This document shows, one piece after another, positions 1 through 12,116 of a stretch of 64,000 nt of DNA. The translations under genes and the position numbers were made by a program. The notes beneath the pieces were generated by a model, which was not told where the DNA came from, made no database searches, and saw only the letters and a program-made list of their open reading frames with translations. The first letter of the stretch is position 1. Each line of letters begins with the position of its first letter. Source of the DNA: Zarea fungicola. Its lineage: Eukaryota > Ascomycota > Sordariomycetes > Hypocreales > Cordycipitaceae. The DNA lies in assembly GCA_900169235.1 (NCBI GenBank), contig FWCC01000237.1, forward strand, positions 186,001 to 250,000, read 5' to 3'.

Positions 1-172
1 GTTTTCATCATGGCATTGCATCATATCATTGGTGGCATGTGATTGTGCTGAAAAGACTGGTGACTGATACCAATTACATGATTTATCTATTGTCCCATTG
101 ACTGCTCCTGAGCTAGAGACTACATTCACATATCCATCATGTATTAATAGGATTCGCATACATACCCTGCAG

Positions 173-300
173 AGATCTACATCGCAATCAACCCAAGAAG
201 TCACTACTGGAGTGCAAGCGGTATCACTGTTCACAATCTCAACAGTTGGGTGACAACCCACCCCGTGCCCAAGGGCAACTACGGCATGTACAACGATTAA
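173..300 (+). CDS. 3' terminal exon of an unidentified gene entering from the left edge
   Basis: The stretch from a good acceptor (pyrimidine-rich CCCTGCAG ending at 172) to a TAA at 298-300 reads as about 42 codons of protein-like sequence. It is rich in Tyr, Trp, Asn, His and Ser and ends in Gly-Met-Tyr-Asn-Asp. Bases 1-172 contain stops in this frame and look like intron, so the rest of the gene lies in an earlier exon, mostly outside the window. The composition suggests the C terminus of a folded, possibly secreted protein. I do not recognise the family and assign no function. It could also be a chance open stretch after an AG. Confidence 0.4.
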
Positions 301-1371
301 ATAATCTCCCCGTAATGGGCTCGAGTTAGTATTGATGATATAAGCTCCGATTTTCACTCTAGAACGTATCGACTCACCGCTGCTAGTCCTCTCGGCGGAA
401 CTAGCGGAGAATGGAGAATGGGCCGCTCAAACGTCCGCCGATTCGGACGAAAAGAAAGAATTCACCCTAGTCCATACTGGCTGACAAAATACCGAATAGT
501 CATATCTTGTGACTGATAGCTCGCTGATATGTTCATAATGATGAATAGTTTACTCCAGACCCCCGGAGCCATCAGGGAGCGTTCCCAGACCAAGGGATAT
601 CTGTGATCCGCATTCTGCCGCGGGAGCAGCCATTTCAGAGGTCACGGTACGAAGAAAATATGAGGCATCGGAGAGCCAGTACGTTCTGTTTTCTGGTTGT
701 TCATTTCCCGCGGAGCTAGCGACCTGTATTTCACGGCGTCCGTTGAAGAGAGCATCCCGTGGCTGGTTTAAGAGCTACGGCCCGCATTCTAGGTATGGGA
801 GGCCAAACAGTATGAAAAGTAATCAAATGGCTTCTTTGGGTATATAGTAAAACAATGAATCAGCGCTCTAGTGCGCCACTTGGCGATTTTGTTACTGATT
901 TATAACCAGCAGAGAGTAGGGCTGCCGAAAGTGTGGATGCTCATTAATGATGAGGCGATCAACAACACCGAATTAGGAGACTGCTACTGAAACCGTTTGC
1001 TTACAAACGCCTGCGGCTATAATATTGGTTGCAGATTTTTTTAAACTGAAATAATAAATAATAAATAAACCCCTTGAAAAAGAAGGGCTTCATAGGGTTC
1101 CACGGCATCCGCATGTTGGTTCCATTGCATCCGCATGCTCTAAATAGACTCTATGGTCCGTCATAACACAATGCTGGGCAGAGAGTAGAAAAAAGTATGG
1201 GGAAGCAGGGCCACGAGCTTGTGACCTCGTGATATGTGATGCCCAAAAGTATCCCTTGATATTTTCGTTTCGCGGTGTCGCTGTTTTCACGTCTTGCAGA
1301 TCGCCGAGGGCTGCCTCTCTGTTCGGACATATCTCCAGTTGCTAGTCGTCGAATCCGAACCTTGAACTTGC

Positions 1372-1398
1372 TTTATTTTATTTTATTTTATTTTATTT
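1372..1398. repeat. ATTTT pentanucleotide microsatellite
   Basis: About five uninterrupted tandem copies of the unit ATTTT (TTTTA in register). It lies in noncoding DNA and is likely to vary in length between strains. Confidence 0.9.
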
Positions 1399-2211
1399 CC
1401 CATTATGCGGCGACTAGGGTGAGTGGGCGTTTCGGCAGTAACGGGTGTGACGGGGTCCCAGTTTTGACAATGCGCCCCCAAGCGGCGATTGCTGGCTCCG
1501 ATGAGAAGCGAAGACGGCTTCTTCTCAGGGGTCTAGCCTACTAGTTCTTGATTTGTTATTCCGTATACATATTCCTTCCTGGCACACATACAGACACACG
1601 CGCACATCGGGTTGCCCTGACCCTCTCCATCGGGAAAAACAGCTTGCACGGCTGGACCTTGTGACCTGCGGCTTTTAAGAGCGGATGGGTCCCCATTCCG
1701 ATTGCTTCCTGCAGCCCTGTCCTGTAGCCTTGTAAATCAAGTCTCCAGTGGGTTTTCCCTGTCTGTGTCTCTTGCTTCTAAGGCCGACCACCCACGGATC
1801 TTTAGGACGGAGCTTCTTACAGTAGCAGAAGTCCGTGGACTTTTGCACTCCTTTGACGGGCGGCTGAACTATTTGTGGGCGGGGAAAATAGTTAATTTAA
1901 TTTGTATTGCATTTAATTGTGTGTTGTTCAATTGTCTCGTTTTTTGAGAGTGAGTATTCCTTCTAGAAGCGGATCAGAAAGCTCTTCACCTGCGGAGGTA
2001 GCGGACTATTGTGATGTTGCTTGGAGATATCGAAACGCCGCGGGTTACCCTATAGTCCAACAAACATTACTAGTTTACGACGCCTACGTCACGCTCAAGC
2101 AGGCGGCTCGAGTGTAGATTTACAACATCAAAGGCCATGTAACCAATTGATGGGTAATATATCAATTGAGGTGTTGCATAGAAATTCAGCGCAGCACCGT
2201 ACGATGTAAAA

Positions 2212-2269
2212 GGCCATGCATGGGTCTAGCATGGCCTTCTACTGCTTATTCCTCAGGCCATGCATGGGT
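2212..2269. repeat. 14-bp direct repeat with an internal hairpin
   Basis: GGCCATGCATGGGT occurs exactly at 2212-2225 and again at 2256-2269. The first copy also opens an inverted repeat, GGCCATGC (2212-2219) with GCATGGCC (2229-2236), separated by nine bases. A shorter relative, AAGGCCATG, lies at 2131-2139. No function is evident. Confidence 0.7.
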
Positions 2270-5200
2270 GGACAGTGAGTGTCTCCGCATATCAGCCTCC
2301 TACGTAACATACACCCGATGTGTGCAAGGTCCGGCAGCTGCCGAGTGAATGGGGCATCGCAGAAACGAGGGCAAAAAGACAGAACAGAAAAACTGGTTGC
2401 TCTGTCTGGCGACCTCATCCTATTTCGGCTACAGTAACTGCAAGGATCGGTCGGTACAAGGATGCAGGGTTGCAAATTTCAGAACGCTGCATTCCATCAA
2501 GTGCAGCCGCAAAAAGAGAAATACAACAATAATGTACAAAGCCAAATAATCACGTAAAAAGAACAATAGTAGAAATACTATGGAAACTACCAAGGCTGGG
2601 AATGGTTGCTGATTTGGTACATAATACATACTCACACCCAGTACAAATTGGCAGAAAACACTGCGTGGACGGTTCTTGTTGCAAGACAATATGCATTCAC
2701 CATTCATAATTAACAGTAAATAGCCACTCTGAGTCAAAACATCGGACAAACACGGCTTAGTACACCTTAATGGCTCGCTTCTGTTCGCACTGGCTGACCA
2801 TGACTCAGGATGGCTCAAAGCAATGCCTATGGCTGCTGTCTGCATCATAAGGCTTCTGCAGCCTCTTCTTCAGCCTTTTAGCGCAAGAATTTGATTATCG
2901 AGCCATTTTTAAGGCTAGGAGTTTGTTCGGCCCTCGGTGTTTACACAAGTCGACTGCTTATTAACAAGCTTTCCCCCCACCATGCGCAACCAAAACTGTG
3001 TACCGGTGCTCGGTGCCAACGAAAGGGCCGGCGCTAGTCCTAAAGCAGGACCATCTGACGAGTTGGAACCACTTTGTTGTTCTGCCTTATTAATAATTAT
3101 GGTGGCTTTTTCTTTTCCGGCTGTTGCTGCAGTCAGTCAGTCGGTGGGAATAGCGGAAGATGGACGGAGTTGCGCGGAAGTCTATAGTCTAAAATGGAAA
3201 TGGAAGATGAATGAAGGAAGCAAGATGCGGGCTGGGCGATACACGTATTCCGTTCAGCCTTATTAAATACTGTGTGGACGTATTTATGGATGCATGCAAC
3301 TTCTACAGAGTGAGAACCATGTCACATTAACTGCTTGGGCAATGGATACGGGATTCGCTTGCTCGGCTCGATCTCAAGATTTGAACTGAAAGTGGTTTTG
3401 CAGATGGGGACAAAGATAAAATTCAGTACAGCCACACCAGGCTGGGTAATGAATTACTAGAATAGGATAGAACTGACAACGGGAATCGAGTTGTGAATCT
3501 TGCTGAGCCACATCTGGTGTCGTGTAAATCCCGTGTCTGGATACGGGATTCAGACTTTTTCTTCTTCTAATATCTCGGGACCGATGCCTCCTGTTACCCA
3601 TGTGGCTTGCAGTTTCGTGGTGGATGGCTGCAGACTGCAAACTGGGTACGCGTAGGGCAGTTGGTGGCCAAGTGGGCTGGATGGTTTGTCGCAACTGTCC
3701 TCGCACTCATCGGTCCTCGCATTCAACAGGGCTGTGCAATATGACCTAAAGAATACGTTAATTACGACCTGGCAGCCGCACGGGGGATGACGAGGGGACA
3801 CGCAAGTGCCCACGACGACCCAGGCACCAGGCTGAAGGATTAATTTAGATGAGATTCACACTATTTTAATTTTTTGAGAACTTTTTTTTTTCCCCCTTCC
3901 AAGATGTGCAGGCATTTCAAGAATTTAGTGCGATGCGCAGCACTGCCGGACCACGAAACACTTGCCCAAAGTAGGATTGAAAGGGCGAGGTGCGGGCGCA
4001 GCAGCATCTATGCGAGAACCACCACCGCCTCCATTTATTAAGCCTTTAAACCAAATTACGCGTAGTTAGGTGAGCGCATGCATGGCATCAGGTCATCCCT
4101 CTATGATGGTTGTTTTGAGGCATGGTTGCGTAGCAGCCACATTACTACCTAGCTTGGATGATGGTGTAGGCGTAACCGCATCAGCACGGCAATTTCATCG
4201 GATGCTGTAACAATCGACAAAAGAAAAGGCGTCTACCTGGCATGTAGGCATTTGACAAGGGCGGAGTGACTCAAGGGGGAAGCAAAAAGTTTTGACACGA
4301 TTGAGCTTAATCTCACCTAGGTTACAATTAGATTGGGTGTTGCTGTCAAATGAATTATTAACACAACCTCTTTGGTGCGCGGAAGTATGCGGACTTATGG
4401 GTTTCTAAGCCGTTCTGTCATTTTAAGGGCTGATGATTATGAATCGCCTTTTCACGGCCGTTATAGACTTCTACTACTCCGTAGTGTGCGTTATGGTTAT
4501 GGTGTGCTAGGCGTCGTTACTGACGGCGTTAGGGACTAAGTTAGCGTACAGTAGTATCAGAGGGTACTAGAATAACAGCTAAACATGCCAGACTGTACGG
4601 TCGGAGATTTGGTTCAGTGGAAGCTTCCAGTGCACCTGGCTTACTTATTTGTCCTCCGCTGCATCCCAGGGCGCGGTCTGACAGCGACCATTCTCCTAAT
4701 CGGGTTTGTTGAATAATGTGGTTTTGATGTATTCTTTATTGTTGCTGTTGTTGTAGACCTGTAAATTAGGGGGGGATGGTGACTCGGCTTGTTGTCGGAG
4801 AAAGAGTCACAGGGCATAGGCTACCCGGGGAGTAGGCTATCATAGGGACTCCGACTACAGCCCGAAGAAGGTACGGACGAACAGAGAGAAGGGACCAGAG
4901 TGAGTGAGAATGAGTCGGTTGACTGCTGTAGGCTCACGCTCACTGCAGCGGTCGCGAGAAGCCAGGCTTCGGTCCCGGGGCTACCAGGAGAAGAATACGT
5001 GTACTATTGATGCGAGGATACCTCCGTACATGGGCAGTGTCTCAGCCACGACGTACGTACCGCTTCTGGGCAAGTACCTAACAAAAGGGGGGGTTACGTG
5101 CTGCTGGGACACGACGACTGCACAGTGGCTTTGCAGCGGTGCAGCATTGAATATCCGAGTAAAGTGCGGAAGCGAGAGCGAGCCCGCCCGCCCGCCAAAG

Positions 5201-5901
5201 CTTGGTTTTTTTGGGCTCAAAGTTTTTGCTCCCCAAGTTGGTTTAGCGCGTTCCTTGTTAATAATTCACTATTTTGTCACGACAGACACAGACACACGCT
5301 CACACGCATGTGTGTCAGCGGCCCGCCGGGGATTGTTAATGTCCATGGGCGTTGTCATCACAAAGCATGGGCTCCACTCCACAAACCTTTCCAGGTGATG
5401 AGTCTACTCTCTCCTGGTGGATTCGTTATGCTCGGGTCCGCGTATGCCAAACTCCGCCCAACGCCGCGGGCAACTGCACACTCTTCTCGCTACTTCGGGC
5501 GCGACGCTTGCTAATTCCCATTGCGCCGCCCAGGTTTAGAGTTACAAACCACGAGGACCACCTCAGATGGGACCCGACCCCGAGACAAGATTAAAAGAAT
5601 CCAGATGCCCACACATCTTGTCCTCTTGGCTTTTCTTTCCATTCCCAATATAGTCACCAAACAATACTCATCAACAAAGAACAAAGCAGTCCACAACTTC
5701 TAATTCGCCATAACGCCATCTACACTACAATCAACCACCACGACGCATCTACTACCACACCAATCCCAGTCTATACCCACTTGGTATCCGCAACCGGGAC
5801 CTGAGTCACATAAAAGACGCCCATCAAGGGAACAAAGAAGGAAAAAAAAAACAGGAGCACATATTCTTATATAGTGTTTTGATACGCACTCTTATTTCGA
5901 C

Positions 5902-6663
5902 ATGTCCACCATCACTCTGCAACCAACTTCCATCCACAGCAACCCCATTGCTGCTACTTCTACGCACGCTCGCCCACAAGTCTTTGCCGCTCCTTCACGC
6001 AAAAGCATGTCCGTCACACAGACCTACTACCTGGCGCACAAGGCCCGCGCGAAGCTTTCCCGCGAGGCTGCCCAGCCAGATCACGATCTCCGCCTTCTCG
6101 TCGGACACGCCAATCTCCTCGATTCCTTGATGGTTGAGCTTGCCGAAGCCGAGCGCGAACAGGAGCGCTGGTTCAACCAGTCTGTCCGCAACAGCAAGTC
6201 CTCCGCCAAGAACGCCAGCGAGAAGCAGCAGCGCCACATCCAGTGGGCTGATCGCATCGTCGAAGAGGCTGTCGAGGATGAAGAGTACGATGAGGACTCT
6301 GCCTCTGACTCTGATTCCGATTTCGACTACGAGGAGGAGCAGCAGGAGCTGACCGTCTCTGCCAAGCCTGCTACCGTCAGTGTCGAGGAGATGGAAGAGG
6401 ATGAGGATATGGAGGAAGACTATGCTCAGCTCGAGCTCGTCCGCACTCCTTCACACAGCACTTCGCCTCCCGAGCTCCTCATCGATCATCACGATTCAGA
6501 CTCTTCGGACGACGAGTCGATGCCTCCGTCCCCAGCCGAGGCTGCGCTGCCTCTACCAGCCCAGCAACCCGCCAAGGATCAGCAGCAAGTATTCGGTGAA
6601 GAAGAGTACTATAACAGCAGCCGCAACTCAACCGGCCTGGTTTCGGCCATCATGGTTTACTAA
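5902..6663 (+). CDS. Conserved acidic ascomycete protein of unknown function
   Basis: Single-exon gene of 253 aa. The start at 5902 is the first ATG of the frame and lies about 30 nt past a TATATAG element. Residues 41-90 form the only region that looks folded: Tyr-Tyr-Leu-Ala-His-Lys-Ala-Arg-Ala-Lys-Leu, then Asp-His-Asp-Leu-Arg-Leu-Leu-Val-Gly-His-Ala-Asn-Leu-Leu-Asp, then a charged helix. I recall this block in many uncharacterised ascomycete proteins, and it may be distantly related to yeast Ecm13/Yjr115w, an untested recollection. The rest is low-complexity, with acidic Glu/Asp/Ser clusters at about 130-195 and a Pro/Gln-rich tail ending in a short hydrophobic Ala-Ile-Met-Val-Tyr. No signal peptide or membrane span is seen. 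It is probably a soluble cytoplasmic or nuclear protein. The ORF is confident, the function unknown. Confidence 0.8.
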   Translation: MSTITLQPTSIHSNPIAATSTHARPQVFAAPSRKSMSVTQTYYLAHKARAKLSREAAQPDHDLRLLVGHANLLDSLMVELAEAEREQERWFNQSVRNSKSSAKNASEKQQRHIQWADRIVEEAVEDEEYDEDSASDSDSDFDYEEEQQELTVSAKPATVSVEEMEEDEDMEEDYAQLELVRTPSHSTSPPELLIDHHDSDSSDDESMPPSPAEAALPLPAQQPAKDQQQVFGEEEYYNSSRNSTGLVSAIMVY

Positions 6664-9600
6664 ACCAACGGTTCAACCGGCAAACTGTGTACAACAACAT
6701 CTTCTTCTAATGAACAGCGAATACTTGTGTTTTAAGCGATCTCAACTGGCATGGCATGGCGTTTATTTTTTCCTTTCAAACAAAAGCTTCCTTTTGATAT
6801 ACCATTGGAGCAATTTTCTTTTCATATACATTTGGGATATACAACGGATACACCACTCCTGGAGATACAATTGCATTTTATAGCAGCTTAGTCGCTCCGA
6901 CTTTTGTGGTCAGAGTGATCAACCTGCAGATACAGAACGAGAACTTCAAGTCTCGGGATCAGTAAAAAACAAATAGAAAGCCAATCATATAGATTACCAA
7001 AAACATATTAAAATTTTTTATTACTACTTTTTTCTTCTTGCATTGTGACTGCTAGATGACCGTTTCCTCTTTGTTTTACAACTCCTGATTCCTTTGTGAT
7101 TCACCGGTTGTTGTTTTGATGATCCTTATGGGCAAAGGGTGGCAGCGACACAAAGGCTGCAGGAAGCCTTGTTGCTGTGTGCCTGGATGCACGACTCTCC
7201 AGACCGCCCCGGCTCGGCGGCCGAGCAAGGCAGGCACCGCCCGCCCTGCAGGAAATCCTTGATTCATCCTGATCCATACATTTAACCCAACATAAAATTC
7301 TTTCTTCATTTTCCTTTTCCATCTGCCCAATCCATTTTTTCTTTACCTGCATGATTTGCTCTCCCAATCCCCTACCCCTGGTCTTTCTCCCTACTTACAA
7401 CTGTAGAGTCACAAGTGACTTGAAAAAAAAAGTTCACATAGCGCCGCCCCTCTCCCCGGTTAACCGGACTCGGTCGGTGTGCCGGACTTTGGCTGTTTAC
7501 AACAGCGATACTACTGTTGTACACCAAAAAAAAAGAAAAAAGAAAAAAAAACAGGACCCGATCCACCCCACCATACCCACCATACCCACTGCAAAACGAA
7601 AGTTTAATGACCCAAAATAGTTTAGTGGTATCTGGATTTGAAATCCATCAAAATCGGCGTTATGATTATTTCATTTGTTCCTGCTGTCATGGATTCGTCA
7701 GCACCACTCTCTTTTAGCGTCTTTCTGTAGTGACTTCCTCCTCCAATGGCTGTGCCGAAACGCACTCACACCGTGACAAACGGATTTGTCGTTGTGTCTC
7801 GTCTTTTTCTTTTATCTGATCAGCTCACATTTGCGTTTGTCAGCCAAGGCCCAGCAGCAATAACGAAACAAGCCGCTTTGCCGTAAATTGGTTGCGTTAC
7901 AGATTCCACGAAGACGACCACTCAAGCTGTTGCGCCGGCAATTCTCCTTTTTTATGGGCTAATTTTCGGCTTTAATGCAGTCGGCCATTAAAATTTTGAC
8001 AATTTCCTTCAGCATAGCATTGAGCCTGATGCTAACATGGGTCCCTGTCGGCAGATCCCTGTATCAATTTAGATCATACTAGTAGATTTTTTTTTTTGCT
8101 GGCTGGCGGGGGCCTCTTTGTACATGCCTATGATACTTCGATAAAAGTCCATTATGATGCTTTGTCTTCCAATCATACAGGTCGAGAATCAGCAAACAGC
8201 GTGCCTAGAGCAGGCAGCCTCTTGCAGAAATGTCGATGCCTAACACTAGGAGGAGAAGCGAAGGAAGGTTGCGCTAACCACTAACCTAGTGGAATACAAT
8301 TCTAGGCACCTAAACTTTAAGACTTGTGCGAACGTACCGTTATCCCGAGGCCAGTTGCAGCAAACGGGCATCACTTTTTAACTTTTAGGCCATGTAATGA
8401 AAACCTTGTCGGCCTTCCCTTTGGCGGGGCTTACCGAGACTTGCCTTGGAACGAATGCAAATAAACACTATTTGTTACCGGGTTCAACTCACATATGCAA
8501 CGGCAACTCTCTCTCTCAACAAAATGGCCCCCTCTGACTCTGACGTGACGTGTCTGTCTCAAACAGAGTGCAGTGGACCGCAAAGACATCCGCATCTCGA
8601 TTCTGCACTTTGGTGCGTATCCAGCGTATTCCATCAGTGCGTACTAACGGAGTACATGCCCCTCATCTCTCTTCCCTCTGTAATTGGCGTTGCTCTCCCA
8701 AGCGGCCACACACGCCGGTTTCAAGTGCTCAAAGCACACCGTTAAAACAAACCTGCTCTTGTGGCTTGTTCTCTTTCTCGGCACTTGCATCCGGCCCGGC
8801 GTCCGTTTCCAACGGACCAGGATTGCCGTAGTTGTAAACACGAAGCCTCAGACTTCGGCCAAGCCTTGGCAGTCGTGGGCACCTGTCTTCCTTTTCTTTT
8901 CCTTCCTTTTTTTTTTTTTTTTTTGGTATTCTCATAAGATTTAATCCTTTTGCTATTCTCTTTTCAGATTCCGAAAAGAAATTGCGCGTGTCGTTACGTG
9001 GAAGTGCTTCATGGCGTATAACTACACCGTACTCCGTACGGATACGGAGCGTACAGCGAATGAGCATGAGGCTGTGTAAAAGAATCCCTGTACTCGCTTT
9101 CAAGCCCAAGTCGCAACACACAGCCACCGCAATACTGCAGACATTCGTCAATCGCTGGCTCTGGTTCGTCCATGAACTCGGTTGTCTGCCCCTTGGATAG
9201 TCTCTAACTAGGCAACGAACGCTCGCAACAAGTTTCCAGAAATGGTCCGTGGCCATACATAATAGCCAGCAATACCAACTCATTCGTCCGTCATTTCTCC
9301 GTCGTTGCCCTGCAAGGTTTGGGCTTGTGGGCAATTGAACGGCATGTGAATTCACCCCAACAAAAGTAAAAAATACTGAAAATGGAACCGCTCCGAGTAT
9401 TATCGCCAATGTGCGATACGGCGTATCGGTTGTGCATGCGGTGCAGCCAATGACAAAACAGTGGCCTGGTTCCGCTCCCTCCACGGCACGTCATGATCGT
9501 AGCATAATCACGAAAGTTGCTCCAGGAACAAGTATCTACATGCCAGTAGTGTCGACTTGGCTATCTATGGCTCTCATTCGCTCTAGACTGCTGATTATCA

Positions 9601-10450
9601 GCTCGACATGACGCATTGGATGAGATAGATGGTGCATCACCTGTATGCACCCATCATTGGAGAAAGCCACAGTGTCGCTCTAAACTGTAACACGCAGACA
9701 CTGTTTGGCTGTTAACCCAAGTGCGATGCAATTGTGATTGATATCACGTCTACGTCAGCTGCCTTCAATGCCCACCATTGCAATCATAGATCATTAGACT
9801 CCACCCGACTGGCAGCGCCCAAAAGCGCCTATGCAACCCCGGAACTGGCAGTTATGAGAGGGGGCTAGTTGCTTCGGCCATTTTGATACGCTCACCTTTG
9901 AGCCGTCGTCTTGATAACGCGATATTCGTGGTGCGTTTCGGCTAAACATCCATCACCTTTATTGTACATACATCTGGCGGACGGGATGACTGGCTTGTCC
10001 GCCACAGGTTTGGCTGCTTATGTTTGTCATCAGACAAACTTGCTTCTCCGCAACTAATCACCCTCATCATTTCCATGTTGACACCTTGCAAAGAGACCAA
10101 AATTAACCCCTGGCATCTGAAATGAGAGCTAATATCCTAATGACTCGGGCTCTATCTGGTTGCGATTCGCCGCGGCGGACGTCCACCGGAGGAGTACTGG
10201 GTCACCCATTTTCAGCGCCTAAATCCGCAGGTCTCACCCACCTGAATGTCCGTCTTAAAATAATTTGATCCACATTCCGCAGAACACAGCAGTTCCGCCT
10301 GGTGCAAGCTTATTTCCACAGGTCTTGTCCGAAAGGATGGCCTATCATTAACCAAAGTCCGATGCCACACAAGCAACACCGCTGCCTGACTCCGCCGTAG
10401 TAGACCACCCGGAACGCGAAACCATAGCTGGCTGACGAAACTCGCTGGCC
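6664..10450. other. 3.8 kb spacer without a recognisable gene
   Basis: No reading frame here shows a familiar domain. The longest one, 8729-9484 on the minus strand, has poor coding character and runs through a poly-A/T tract. The start of the spacer is AT-rich (6740-7060) and is probably the 3' UTR and terminator of the 5902 gene. Homopolymer runs occur at about 7423, 7527 and 8905-8925. The last 250 bases are presumably the promoter of the IBA57 homologue. A tRNA-like A-box at about 7618 lacks a matching B-box. Confidence 0.5.
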
Positions 10451-11749
10451 ATGGAGTCGCTCACACGAGCCGCTGGCGCCTCGTTGCTGCGAACGACGAC
10501 CAGCAAACAGCTGCCCACCATAGCTCATGGTGTATGCCGGTCCTGTCGTCGACGCATTGCTACCACCAGCCCGGCAACGACAAACAGCTTCACAGCCCCT
10601 CCCCTCCCGCCGACCGCGGGGCTGGCAGAGCTCCCATCGCGGCGTGTCCTCGCCGTCGCCGGGCCTGATGCGACCAAGTTCCTCCAGGGCATCATCACGC
10701 AGAATGTCGCCGCGGCGGGAGGTAAGGGCCAAGAGCAGGAGCCTAGGACCGAGGGCTTCTACGCTGGGTTCCTGAACGCCACCGGCCGCATCATACACGA
10801 TACCTTTATATATCCTTTTCGCAGCGGCGCTGGCGGTCTGAATGCCCTCAACGGCGGAGACGGCTTCCTCATTGAAGCCGACGCTTCACAGGCGACGCGC
10901 CTCGAAAAGTACATTAAGCGCTACAAGCTCCGCGCCAAGGTCACCGTGCGCAGCTTGGAGCCAGAGGAGGTTACGGTGTGGCACGCCTGGGATGACAAAT
11001 TAAACTCCTCGACAGAGTTGCCGACCACGACCGACAGCGGCATCATTCTGCTCCGCGACCCCCGCGCGCCATCCATGGGCCACCGAATACTGCAGCTCGG
11101 GAGCCACGGGGGTGCTCATGCTCCTGCTGTGTCCGGCCTCGACGTGGAGCACAGCACGGAAGAGGCGTACACAATAAGGAGGTACCTGCAGGGCGTTCCC
11201 GAAGGCCAGGACGAGCTGATTCGCGAGCACGCGCTGCCCCTCGAGAGCAACATGGAGTACATGCACGGCGTCGACTTCCACAAGGGCTGCTACGTTGGCC
11301 AGGAGCTCACCATCCGGACCAAGCACCGCGGCGTCGTCCGCAAGCGCATCCTGCCCTGCATGATTTACGACGTCGACCGGCCCGAGCCGCAGACGCTCGC
11401 CTACGATCCAGCGGGCAGCAGCCTGTCCTCGTCGGACACGGCGGCTTCGACCACCACGACGGCAGCAGCCGCAGTGCCCGGCGAGACAAGCATCGGGCGG
11501 TTTGGCAAGCGCGGCCGCAGCGCGGGCAAGTGGCTCAAGGGCGTGGGCAACATTGGCCTGGGGCTGTGCCGCCTGGAGATTATGACGGACATTGTGCTGC
11601 CGGGCGAGCAGGCAGCCGCGACATACAAAGCCGGAGACGAGTTTATGCTCGAATGGGGAGCAGAGGAGGATGGCAAAAGCAGCGTCAAGGTCAAGGCATT
11701 TGTGCCGGATTGGCTGCGTTTTGCGATGGAAAATTCGCAGAAGAAGTAG
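10451..11749 (+). CDS. iba57: IBA57/CAF17-type mitochondrial iron-sulfur cluster assembly factor
   Basis: Single-exon protein of 432 aa in the GcvT-like folate-binding family. In the mitochondrial matrix, Iba57 works with Isa1 and Isa2 to make [4Fe-4S] clusters for aconitase, homoaconitase and radical-SAM enzymes. The family signature Lys-Gly-Cys-Tyr-Val-Gly-Gln-Glu is at 278-285, followed by Thr-x-Arg and His-Arg-Gly. The N-terminal fold appears as VAGPDATKFLQGIITQN at about 69-85 and GRIIHD at 112-117. Residues 1-50 are rich in Arg, Ser and Thr with almost no acidic residues, as expected for a mitochondrial presequence, which supports the ATG at 10451. An Ala/Thr-rich low-complexity insert lies at about 320-345. 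It is convergent with the gene ending at 12117. Confidence 0.95.
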   Translation: MESLTRAAGASLLRTTTSKQLPTIAHGVCRSCRRRIATTSPATTNSFTAPPLPPTAGLAELPSRRVLAVAGPDATKFLQGIITQNVAAAGGKGQEQEPRTEGFYAGFLNATGRIIHDTFIYPFRSGAGGLNALNGGDGFLIEADASQATRLEKYIKRYKLRAKVTVRSLEPEEVTVWHAWDDKLNSSTELPTTTDSGIILLRDPRAPSMGHRILQLGSHGGAHAPAVSGLDVEHSTEEAYTIRRYLQGVPEGQDELIREHALPLESNMEYMHGVDFHKGCYVGQELTIRTKHRGVVRKRILPCMIYDVDRPEPQTLAYDPAGSSLSSSDTAASTTTTAAAAVPGETSIGRFGKRGRSAGKWLKGVGNIGLGLCRLEIMTDIVLPGEQAAATYKAGDEFMLEWGAEEDGKSSVKVKAFVPDWLRFAMENSQKK

Positions 11750-12116
11750 TCCCTGTACAAAAGAAATAAACCCAAAGACAGGAGAAGAAAATTTGTATAG
11801 TAATTCATGTATAAAATTTTAACAGCCCCCCACCCGGCTTCCCGGAATTCCGACATGGATGCTTCTCTGATTCTCAACAGATTGTATGTTTTTTTCTTCT
11901 TCCTCGCTGTTGCGATGTCTTTCCCTTTCAGCATGAAAACCTTTTATTTGCGACCTGTGGTCAGTTGCCATGTGTTGAAACGTCAGGACATGCACCATGT
12001 GTTCTCGGAGTGGCACTTTAAACGAAACGGCAGAATGATTTTCGTCAATTGTGCTCCGGTCCTACTATTTGAAACAGAATTCAACCGGTATTAACGAGAA
12101 CGACTTCATCACCTAG
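11750..12116. other. Convergent 3' spacer
   Basis: 367 bases between the stops of the IBA57 homologue (+) and the minus-strand gene at 12117. AT-rich runs, including AATAAA at about 11765, fit a polyadenylation region. No gene is seen. Confidence 0.5.

Larger units (their letters stand above)
301..5901. other. 5.6 kb spacer without a recognisable gene
   Basis: All reading frames here are short, overlap on both strands, and lack familiar motifs or convincing splice-joined exons. The sequence contains a five-copy ATTTT microsatellite (1372-1398), a repeated 14-mer with a hairpin (2212-2269), homopolymer A/T runs, and a mixed AT- and GC-rich texture typical of fungal intergenic DNA. The last 250 bases, with CA-rich runs and a TATATAG at about 5868, probably hold the promoter and leader of the gene starting at 5902. 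A noncoding RNA or a lineage-specific small gene cannot be excluded by eye. Confidence 0.55.

Noticed and set aside
4608..4640. A-box-like GGTTCAGTGG
   Set aside because: No B-box downstream and no cloverleaf can be drawn.
4904..5514. Two overlapping plus-strand frames of 164 and 138 codons
   Set aside because: They read the same DNA in different phases, contain homopolymers and have no motif.
7618..7660. tRNA-like A-box (TAGTTTAGTGGTA) followed by a possible anticodon stem
   Set aside because: No B-box or acceptor-stem pairing within the expected distance. The stem has a mismatch and the loop geometry is poor.
8729..9484. 251-codon open frame on the minus strand
   Set aside because: No recognisable motif, odd Cys/Arg-rich composition, passes through a poly-A tract read as a lysine run, and overlaps open frames on the other strand.
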